This document shows positions 1-4,692 of a stretch of 6,251 nt of DNA, in pieces (position 1 is the stretch's first letter; the number at the start of each line of letters is the position of its first letter). Below the pieces are notes generated by a model. That model was not told the origin of the DNA, searched no databases, and worked only from the letters and a program-made list of their open reading frames with translations. The translations under genes and the position numbers were made by a program. Source of the stretch: Treponema sp. (GTDB taxonomy: Bacteria; Spirochaetota; Spirochaetia; Treponematales; Breznakiellaceae); contig JAISSG010000012.1 of NCBI GenBank assembly GCA_031273185.1, forward strand, positions 1 through 6,251. Direction: 5' to 3'.

Positions 1-121
1 CCATCTGCCGCGCTGTTTCTTCTTGCTTTCTGCCTACTTCCCTAACAATCCGATCGGTTTCCTGCAAAGCCGCCCAAACCGACTCAAAAGTGGGGGGATT
101 GGCTGTCTGTGTTGCTGGCAT
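1..121 (-). CDS. N-terminus of coiled-coil protein, probably DUF3782/PD-(D/E)XK nuclease-like (partial)
   Basis: Reading the minus strand from ATG at 121 gives 40 codons that run off the left edge. The peptide opens MPATQTANPPTFESVWAALQ and continues with heptad-like charged residues (QETDRIVREVGRKQEETARQM). I recall this opening (PTFESVWAALQETDR, then ETxRQM repeats) from bacterial hypothetical proteins in which a coiled coil precedes a PD-(D/E)XK nuclease-like domain (DUF3782-type), common in spirochaetes and cyanobacteria. The nuclease part would lie outside the window, so the function is unproven. The start is well supported: AGGAGG ends 6 bases upstream, and a sigma70-like promoter lies further upstream. 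An alternative is a plain coiled-coil protein without a nuclease domain. Confidence 0.7.
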   Translation of the reverse strand, partial: MPATQTANPPTFESVWAALQETDRIVREVGRKQEETARQM

Positions 122-127
122 AATTAA

Positions 128-133
128 CCTCCT
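128..133 (-). promoter_or_regulatory. Ribosome binding site of the left-edge gene
   Basis: The plus strand reads CCTCCT here, giving AGGAGG on the minus strand, 6 bases ahead of the ATG at 121. This perfect Shine-Dalgarno sequence fixes the start of the partial gene even though only 40 codons are in view. Confidence 0.85.
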
Positions 134-156
134 AATTTAAGTCGCGCTAACGACAA

Positions 157-190
157 CGTTAATCAAACGGCTCCGCGAAGCGGAAACGAT
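157..190 (-). other. Hairpin in the 5' leader of the left-edge gene
   Basis: TCCGC (172-176) and GCGGA (180-184) form a 5-bp GC-rich stem with a 3-base loop. Outer complementary stretches CGTT (157-160) and AACG (185-188) could extend it across an internal loop. A second small inverted repeat, GTCG (141-144) with CGAC (151-154), lies nearer the start codon. There is no U-run, so it is not a typical terminator; it lies inside the predicted untranslated leader and may affect translation or stability. Confidence 0.4.
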
Positions 191-203
191 AACTCCTGCC
201 TCT

Positions 204-232
204 AATATACCGCTTTTCGCTGGTTTTGGAAA
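204..232 (-). promoter_or_regulatory. Sigma70-like promoter of the left-edge gene
   Basis: On the minus strand TTTCCA (227-232) and TATATT (204-209) are separated by exactly 17 bases and match the -35 and -10 consensus at 4/6 and 5/6 positions. Transcription would begin near 197 and produce a leader of about 75 bases before the ATG at 121. This is a prediction from pattern only. Confidence 0.5.
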
Positions 233-304
233 GGCAACGCAAATCCCCATTTCCCCTTTTTTCTCTTTTCCTGTTCCTGTATGTTGGTACAAATGGCAGA
301 TATA
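233..304. other. Short intergenic gap with polypyrimidine tract
   Basis: Between the predicted promoter of the left-edge gene and the stop codon of the Aat-like gene lies a pyrimidine-rich tract (about 244-280, runs of C4, C4, T6 and T4). I see no convincing terminator hairpin for the Aat-like gene and no coding potential beyond out-of-frame shadows. Confidence 0.4.
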
Positions 305-1090
305 TCAGGCTCTCAAATCCCTGAAATATGGAAGGATCGATTTGCTTTTTACTTTTTCATTGTTCTGCGCGAGGCGAAACAGCGCGACAAAGTCCTGGGG
401 GCTGATGTCAACCGCGCCGAGGGTGGTCTTGTAGTCCAGCGGCATCCCCAGGTCGAAAAAGGCGTAGCCGTTTTCCTGCAAATAGCGGGTGGCAAGGATG
501 ATCTGCGCCGTGCCGGCGTTGTCCTCGTCGTAGTACCCTGAGTACGAAGTATAAACCTTGCCGACCTGTACCCCGAATTCTCCGGCGACGAGTTCCCCGT
601 CCCGGTACAGGGCGAACGACATGGGGTACACCCCGCGCAATGCGCCCTGCCGTATTTGCCGAATTGCCGCCACCAGGGGCGGGGTGAGCCAGTCGTCGCC
701 GTGAATCGCAAGGCAGCGATCGACGATGCGGTGGAAGTCGGCATCGGCCCGCAGATCGTAGCGGCCTAAATGCCGCCTGATGGATTTTTTTACGTGCAGG
801 TTGTCGAAGAACAGCGCCGAGCGGCTCAGGTGCAGTTTGGGCAGGAGAATGTAGCGGGGTGTATTTTCGGCATCGGTCCCGGCATCAGAGTCAGCATCCA
901 AGTCGGCTATGCGGCTGGACATTACCAGAAACCCCGCTTGCATCAGGCGGGCGATGAAGTCCGGCTCGAAATGCGGGGAGACGCAGAATTCCTCGCCGTA
1001 CCCGGTTCCCAGCATGGCATCGACGATCTTGTGGGGATTGTCCCGGGGAAAGATTACCAGATAACCGCTTTCGGTGTAACGGAGGATCAA
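305..1090 (-). CDS. Divergent leucyl/phenylalanyl-tRNA-protein transferase (Aat-like, GNAT fold)
   Basis: 261 aa, read from TTG at 1090; no ATG or clear ribosome binding site is upstream, so the start is uncertain. Aat enzymes move Leu or Phe from tRNA to the N-terminus of proteins with Arg or Lys ends, marking them for ClpS-ClpAP. Family features by eye: an N-terminal part (about 1-60) where the canonical GGDLSPE/FPW motif is replaced by FEPDFIARLMQAGFLVMS; LHVKKSIRRHL (98-108), matching the LHVSRSLRR segment; DDWLTPPLVAA (132-142), matching WITPEM; YRDGELVAGEFGVQVGKVY (162-180); and FFDLG then DYKTTLGA (211-226), matching IDCQ...HTASLGA. Asp213 is kept, but the Gln that follows the D-C pair in Aat is Gly215 here, and the Glu of GESMFS is Tyr183. 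An acidic linker at about 62-75 comes from a 12-bp tandem repeat. It may therefore be a paralogue with altered activity, or a generic GNAT-like protein. Confidence 0.72.
   Translation of the reverse strand: MILRYTESGYLVIFPRDNPHKIVDAMLGTGYGEEFCVSPHFEPDFIARLMQAGFLVMSSRIADLDADSDAGTDAENTPRYILLPKLHLSRSALFFDNLHVKKSIRRHLGRYDLRADADFHRIVDRCLAIHGDDWLTPPLVAAIRQIRQGALRGVYPMSFALYRDGELVAGEFGVQVGKVYTSYSGYYDEDNAGTAQIILATRYLQENGYAFFDLGMPLDYKTTLGAVDISPQDFVALFRLAQNNEKVKSKSILPYFRDLRA
870..905 (-). repeat. Three degenerate 12-bp tandem repeats in the Aat-like gene
   Basis: Units at 870-881, 882-893 and 894-905 each start GCATC on the plus strand and share a period of 12. On the coding strand they encode an acidic linker of D-x-D-A type (DLDA, DSDA, GTDA) around residues 62-75. 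The repeat is in frame, so changes in copy number would lengthen the linker without breaking the gene. Confidence 0.7.
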
Positions 1091-1114
1091 GGTAGAGAGT
1101 GGAGAGCGGCTTTT

Positions 1115-1211
1115 GGGGAATAGGGGGTGGAAATATTTGCCTGGAAGCGCATCGTGTTGACTACCAGCAACGTCCTCGAATGGGGAACCCTACTCCCACT
1201 CCCTATTCCCT
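1115..1211. repeat. Long-range inverted repeat between the HigA-like and Aat-like genes
   Basis: Positions 1115-1130 (GGGGAATAGGGGGTGG) and 1196-1211 are inverted copies with 14 of 16 positions matching, separated by 65 bases. In the minus-strand transcript the G-rich arm comes first, just after the antitoxin stop. The C-rich arm ends about 24 bases before the TTG start of the Aat-like gene. No coding potential is seen in the 130-base gap. It could be a remnant of a dispersed repeat or a processing or attenuation structure; no U-run follows it. Confidence 0.6.
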
Positions 1212-1217
1212 GCTCCC
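1188..1217 (-). other. Predicted G-quadruplex / heptamer-like repeat tract
   Basis: The plus strand carries five CCC tracts at 1188-1190, 1195-1197, 1201-1203, 1208-1210 and 1215-1217, spaced by 4, 3, 4 and 4 bases, so the minus strand carries five GGG tracts. This meets the usual G3N1-7 quadruplex rule with one spare tract. The period is 7 bases with one 6-base step, resembling short tandem heptamer repeats known from other bacteria. It begins 3 bases beyond the antitoxin stop codon, in the antitoxin-to-Aat direction of transcription. Confidence 0.6.
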
Positions 1218-1220
1218 TGC

Positions 1221-1676
1221 TTATTTCGCCTTGCGGGTGCGCCTGGCGGCCTTTTTGGGCGCTTTCGAAGCCGGCTTCTTTGCCGCCTTTGCCGAGGCTT
1301 TCTTCCGGGTTACCTGCTTCTTTGCAATTTTCGCCCTGTTGCCGGCAGGCTTCTTTGCGGCGGCTTTTTTCCCGGCGGCGGGTTCCTTCTTAAACCTGGA
1401 AATACTTTTGACAATATTTGCAAGTTCCTTGTCCCTGGCCGCCAGCACCAAGTCCCATTTCAACTGCATTGACAGCCAGAATTCGGGATTCGTGTTAAAA
1501 TACTTGGCAAGCCTCATCGCTACGGGAACGGTGATTCTTGTCTCCCCAAGGGCAATCAGGCGAACCGCCGACTGGCTCAGATGAATTTCCTTGGAAATTT
1601 TGAAGGGGTTGAGATCGTGCTTTTCCATCAGATGCGTCAGAAAAGCTCCTGGGGATTGAATGGCTGTTTTGGTCAT
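1221..1676 (-). CDS. higA: HigA-family antitoxin-like HTH regulator with histone H1-like basic tail
   Basis: 151 aa from ATG at 1676; a GTG two codons upstream overlaps the AAGGAG site, so the ATG is preferred. Residues 8-88 match the HigA/XRE antidote fold: an HTH (about 26-48, NPFKISKEIHLSQSAVRLI), then GETRITVPVAMRLAKYF and the family signature NPEFWLSMQLKWDL (63-76). HigA proteins bind and neutralise HigB RNase and repress their own promoter. From about residue 95 the protein changes to a low-complexity tail of about 57 residues, 24 of them Lys or Arg, with histone H1-like AAKKPA and KKAA motifs. Such a tail would bind DNA or RNA without specificity. No HigB gene lies on either side: the Aat-like gene is downstream and the cyclase operon diverges upstream. 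It could be an orphan antitoxin turned regulator or nucleoid-associated protein. Confidence 0.85.
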   Translation of the reverse strand: MTKTAIQSPGAFLTHLMEKHDLNPFKISKEIHLSQSAVRLIALGETRITVPVAMRLAKYFNTNPEFWLSMQLKWDLVLAARDKELANIVKSISRFKKEPAAGKKAAAKKPAGNRAKIAKKQVTRKKASAKAAKKPASKAPKKAARRTRKAK

Positions 1677-1681
1677 AATCA

Positions 1682-1687
1682 CTCCTT
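1682..1687 (-). promoter_or_regulatory. Ribosome binding site deciding the HigA-like start
   Basis: The minus strand reads AAGGAG here, 5 bases ahead of the ATG at 1676. The alternative GTG start at 1682 overlaps this site and is therefore unlikely, giving 151 rather than 153 residues. Confidence 0.75.
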
Positions 1688-1716
1688 ATTATAATGGAAT
1701 TTGCGTGAGCTTCTAT

Positions 1717-1745
1717 ATAATACCAAAACTCTGGTAATTAGTCTA
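1717..1745 (-). promoter_or_regulatory. Promoter of the HigA-like gene
   Basis: On the minus strand TAGACT (1740-1745) and TATTAT (1717-1722) are 17 bases apart and match -35 and -10 consensus at 4/6 and 5/6. Transcription would start near 1710, giving a leader of about 35 bases. The spacer contains the palindrome at 1721-1736. Confidence 0.5.
1721..1736. promoter_or_regulatory. Putative operator TACCA-N6-TGGTA
   Basis: A perfect 5-base inverted repeat, TACCA (1721-1725) and TGGTA (1732-1736) with 6 bases between, lies inside the -35/-10 spacer of the HigA-like promoter and overlaps the -10 box by two bases. Its spacing suits a dimeric HTH protein. HigA-family antitoxins typically repress their own promoter this way, so autoregulation is the natural inference. 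The site is also about 50 bases upstream of the divergent cyclase start. Confidence 0.45.
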
Positions 1746-1746
1746 G

Positions 1747-1775
1747 TGGAAAATAACCATAAAATGTGATAAATT
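1747..1775 (+). promoter_or_regulatory. Candidate promoter of the cyclase operon
   Basis: TGGAAA (1747-1752) and TAAATT (1770-1775) are 17 bases apart, each 4/6 to consensus, with an extended -10 TG at 1767-1768. TAAAAT at 1760-1765 is an alternative -10 but lacks a good -35. The ribosome binding site for the ATG at 1788 is poor (AAGG only 1 base away), and transcription from TAAATT would leave a very short leader, so initiation may be weak or leaderless-like. Confidence 0.35.
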
Positions 1776-1787
1776 GTATTCCAAGGT

Positions 1788-4217
1788 ATGAGAAAGATAC
1801 ATAAAAAGGCAATCAAGAAAATCGCCGCGCTGGTTATTTCCGTCCTTGTTTTCGCGGCGATCAGCCTGCTGCACCTCTGCGGCGCGTTTCACTTCCTGGA
1901 GTACAAGTCCTATGACCTTCGCGTCAGGTTTACGGCGCCCTCCCTCCGGCCCTCGGACGACATCATTGTGATATTGCTGGACCAGGACAGCATCGACTGG
2001 GCGCAGAGGGAACGGGGCTGGGGCTGGCCCTGGCCGAGAAAGGCCTACGGGGAGCTGGTTGAGTATATGGGCCTAAGCGGGGCGAACTCGGTGGCGTTCG
2101 ATATACTCTACTCGGAGCCTTCTGTTTACCGTAACTCGCGGCAGGATGAGATTATTGACAATGTGGTGGCAAATCTGGAAGCTGCCCAAGCAGCCGCTGC
2201 CCAGGCAGCCTCTGCCCAAACAGCCGGTACCCGGGCGGTCATGGCCGAGGGGCAGCCACGGGCGCCTTTGTTCAGGGAAGCGGTGAGAAGCCTCTATGAG
2301 CTGAGCACCAGGGAAGATGACGGGGCGTTCGCCCGCGCCACGCAGGAGTATGGCAGGGCCGTGCAGGCGGTTTTCTTTTCCAGCCAGTCCGGCAGCGCCC
2401 GCTCCTGGCCGCCCGATCTGGGCGCGCCGCTGTTCGAGCCTGAGGGTTTCGGCGGCTTTTTGGAGCGGTTCAGCGCGGGCGGCGGCGATGGCGCTTTAAC
2501 CGGCGCCCAGTTTCCCATTCAGGGCCTGCTGGATTCTGCCGGCGCGCTGGGCTGCGCTACCGGAACCTCCGATTCAGACGGCACGTACCGGCGGCTGCGG
2601 CTTTTCAGCCTTTTTGACGGCAAGGCCGTGCCGGGCTTTGCCGCCGCTTCCCTGCTGGTTTCCGGGAATGACACGGGCATCAGCTATAACGCCAAAAGCG
2701 GCGCCATCCAATGGGGGGATTATTCGATTCCCGTTGATAAAAACGGGGCAAGCCTCCTCCGCTTCCGAGGCTCCGATTTTAACCGTTACATTCCCTACTC
2801 AATGAAAGATGTCTTGCTGAGTTACGAGGCCCACCAGCGGGGCGAGAAGCCCGCGCTTCCCCCCGAGGATTTTAGCGGAGCCTACGTGTTTGTCGGCCTG
2901 TACGCCCCCGGCCTTTTCGACATTTTCACCACTCCCATGTCGTCGGTGTATCCGGGCATGGGGATGCATATAACCATGCTGGACAATATCCTTCAGGGTG
3001 ATTTTACCCGTGAAAGCCCGCAATGGCTTAACCTGCTGGTCCTCCTTGTCGTTGTAAGCCTCACCGTCTTTTTCTGCTTTTTCAACCGTGTGCTCCTGTC
3101 AGTTGGCGGTACCATATTTGCCATACTGGGTACCACAGCCGGTACCTTTGCCGCCTACCACTGGGGCTGCCTCTGGCTTCCCATGGTAACGTACCTGGCC
3201 GGAATCGCGGCGGCCTTTATCAGCATCACCCTGTATAACTACGCCACCGAGGGCAGTGACAAGCGGTTCATCAAACAGGCGTTCAGCCAGTACCTTTCGC
3301 CCAAGGTCATCGACCAGATCATTGCCGACCCGTCGCAGCTCAAGCTGGGCGGCGAGAAGCGCGAGCTGACGGCGATCTTCACCGATATCCGCAGTTTTTC
3401 AACAATTACCGAGGCTCTGGGCGACCCGGAGAAACTTGTCGAACTCCTTAACCACTACCTCACCCGGATGAGCGACATCATCCTTGAAAACCAGGGGACC
3501 ATCGACAAATACGAGGGCGACGCTATAATCGCCTTTTTCGGCGCGCCTGTCCGCCTGGACAACCACGCCAGCCTCGCCTGCCGCTCCGCAGTGCAGATGA
3601 AAAAAGCCGAGGCGGACATCAACCGGGAGGCCCTTGCCGCCGGGCTTATCACCGGGGCGGTGCTGGAGGCAATGGTAAAAAAAGGCATACTGCACAGCCG
3701 GGACGACGCCTGCCCGATGTTTACCCGCCTGGGGATCAACACCGGCGACATGGTTGTCGGCAACATGGGGACCCCGAACAAGATGGACTACACCATCATG
3801 GGGAACGCGGTGAACCTTGCGGCCCGGCTTGAGGGCGTGAACAAGCAGTACGACACCGGCGGAATACTGGTAAGCGAGTACACGAGGGACAAGATCGGCG
3901 ACGAATTTGTCCTGCGCCCGCTCAGCCGCGTCCGCGTCGTGGGGATCAATGCCCCCCTGCGGCTGTACGAGCTGCTGGATATACGAGAGGGTGCGCCACC
4001 GGCCCTGCTGGAAATGGTAAAAAGCTGGGAGCAGGGATTTGCCCTGTACGAGCGAAAGGACTTCCTCGCCGCGGGAAACATCTTCCAGGCAATATGCCAA
4101 CAGAACACTGCTGACCTTGCCGCGAAAAAATACTATAATCGCTGTAGCAAGTACCTTGCCTCGCCCCCCGACGGCAAGTCGTGGGACGGCGGAGTAGATA
4201 ATTTGACGGAGAAGTAG
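1788..4217 (+). CDS. CHASE2-domain class III adenylate cyclase
   Basis: 809 aa membrane protein predicted to make cAMP from ATP in response to a periplasmic signal. A membrane anchor (about 9-30) leads into a CHASE2 sensor (about 36-405) with the family's YDLRVRF, PSDDIIVILLDQDSI, WPWPR and AFDILYSEP segments. Three more helices follow (about 413-432, 435-456, 460-483). The catalytic domain (about 520-730) keeps every key residue: metal-binding Asp533 (FTDIRSFS) and Asp578 (DKYEGDA), adenine-selecting Lys574 and Thr669 (DYTIMG), and Asn676/Arg680 of the NxxxR transition-state pair. The Lys/Thr pair marks an ATP-using (class IIIb) enzyme rather than a guanylate cyclase. About 20 extra residues sit at roughly 613-646, before RLGINTGD. 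The tail (about 740-790) looks like a TPR-type helical pair. First gene of a three-gene operon. CHASE2 carries an Ala/Gln repeat at 131-150. Confidence 0.95.
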   Translation: MRKIHKKAIKKIAALVISVLVFAAISLLHLCGAFHFLEYKSYDLRVRFTAPSLRPSDDIIVILLDQDSIDWAQRERGWGWPWPRKAYGELVEYMGLSGANSVAFDILYSEPSVYRNSRQDEIIDNVVANLEAAQAAAAQAASAQTAGTRAVMAEGQPRAPLFREAVRSLYELSTREDDGAFARATQEYGRAVQAVFFSSQSGSARSWPPDLGAPLFEPEGFGGFLERFSAGGGDGALTGAQFPIQGLLDSAGALGCATGTSDSDGTYRRLRLFSLFDGKAVPGFAAASLLVSGNDTGISYNAKSGAIQWGDYSIPVDKNGASLLRFRGSDFNRYIPYSMKDVLLSYEAHQRGEKPALPPEDFSGAYVFVGLYAPGLFDIFTTPMSSVYPGMGMHITMLDNILQGDFTRESPQWLNLLVLLVVVSLTVFFCFFNRVLLSVGGTIFAILGTTAGTFAAYHWGCLWLPMVTYLAGIAAAFISITLYNYATEGSDKRFIKQAFSQYLSPKVIDQIIADPSQLKLGGEKRELTAIFTDIRSFSTITEALGDPEKLVELLNHYLTRMSDIILENQGTIDKYEGDAIIAFFGAPVRLDNHASLACRSAVQMKKAEADINREALAAGLITGAVLEAMVKKGILHSRDDACPMFTRLGINTGDMVVGNMGTPNKMDYTIMGNAVNLAARLEGVNKQYDTGGILVSEYTRDKIGDEFVLRPLSRVRVVGINAPLRLYELLDIREGAPPALLEMVKSWEQGFALYERKDFLAAGNIFQAICQQNTADLAAKKYYNRCSKYLASPPDGKSWDGGVDNLTEK
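2181..2225 (+). repeat. Three 15-bp tandem repeats in the CHASE2 domain
   Basis: Units at 2181-2195, 2196-2210 and 2211-2225 follow the pattern NCTGCCCARRCAGCC; a fourth very degenerate unit may follow to about 2239. They encode AAQAA, AAQAA and SAQTA (cyclase residues 132-146), predicted to be a helical Ala/Gln-rich insertion in the sensor domain. The period is a multiple of three, so copy-number change would keep the frame. Confidence 0.8.
4208..4211 (+). promoter_or_regulatory. Ribosome binding site of the SH3b gene
   Basis: GGAG within the last codons of the cyclase gene, 7 bases ahead of the ATG at 4219. It lies inside the upstream coding sequence, consistent with operon translation. 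Confidence 0.6.
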
Positions 4218-4218
4218 C

Positions 4219-4692
4219 ATGAAAAAGATCATCGCCATGTTCTGCCTTTGCGCCTGCGCGGCGGCAGTTGTATCGGCACAGGCTTCGCGGGGCGGGACGA
4301 TGTACGTCGCCACCAAAACCCTCAACCTGAAATCCTCAACCGGTTTTTTTGCCTCCACCAGGGGCAGCCTTGACTACGGCGCGCAGGTAACGGTGCTCCA
4401 GGTAAATGGAAGCTGGGTCGAGGTGCGCTCTGCGGCAAAATCCTCCGTTTCAGGCTGGGCAAAGACGGCAAGCCTTACCTCGCGGCGGATATTGGAAGGC
4501 AGCACCACGAGCGCGACGGCGCAGGAAGTCGCCCTTGCGGGAAAGGGCTTTAACCAGGAAATTGAGAATTCCTACCGATCGGGCGGCAACCTGAATTACG
4601 CCGACGTGGACAGGACAGAGGCGCAGCAGGTGGGCGACGAGGAACTGCGCAGTTTCCTTGTCGAAGGCCGTCTGTCGCTGGGGGAACGATAA
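4219..4692 (+). CDS. Exported SH3b-domain protein
   Basis: 157 aa. The N-terminus (MKKIIAMFCLCACAAAVVSA) is a signal peptide; cleavage near VSA-QA (20-22) is likely. Cysteines at 9, 11 and 13 lie inside the hydrophobic core without a good lipobox, so a lipoprotein is less likely. Residues 28-90 fit a bacterial SH3 domain, with the typical start YVATKTLNLKSSTG, VTVLQVNGSWVEVR (57-70) and SGWAKTASL (78-86). Such domains usually bind cell-wall peptides or partner proteins. The C-terminal part (about 103-157) contains KGFNQEIENSY and DEELRSFLVEG, and I do not recognise a domain there. The gene starts 1 base after the cyclase stop and its TAA overlaps the next ATG by one base (TAATG), so it is very probably cotranscribed and translationally coupled with the M48 protease gene. 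Confidence 0.88.
   Translation: MKKIIAMFCLCACAAAVVSAQASRGGTMYVATKTLNLKSSTGFFASTRGSLDYGAQVTVLQVNGSWVEVRSAAKSSVSGWAKTASLTSRRILEGSTTSATAQEVALAGKGFNQEIENSYRSGGNLNYADVDRTEAQQVGDEELRSFLVEGRLSLGER

Noticed and set aside
249..296. Inverted repeat CCATTT/AAATGG downstream of the Aat-like gene
   Set aside because: Six pairs across a loop of about 40 bases with no U-run; too weak to call a terminator.
1099..1584. Hydrophobic plus-strand frame of 161 codons
   Set aside because: Its Phe/Ala-rich sequence is simply the complement of the Lys/Ala-rich tail of the HigA-like gene.
1762..1783. CRP-like half site AAATGTGA upstream of the cyclase
   Set aside because: The second half does not match TCACATTT, and ATGTGATAAA recurs at 6157-6166 as part of another extended -10 candidate, so a promoter element explains it better.
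1683..1787. Possible HigB toxin gene next to the antitoxin
   Set aside because: The 105-base gap holds only promoter-like sequence, and the genes on both sides are clearly other families.
3399..4358. Long minus-strand open frame (319 codons) opposite the cyclase
   Set aside because: It lies antisense to the conserved catalytic domain, has no recognisable motif, and reflects high GC at third positions of the real gene.
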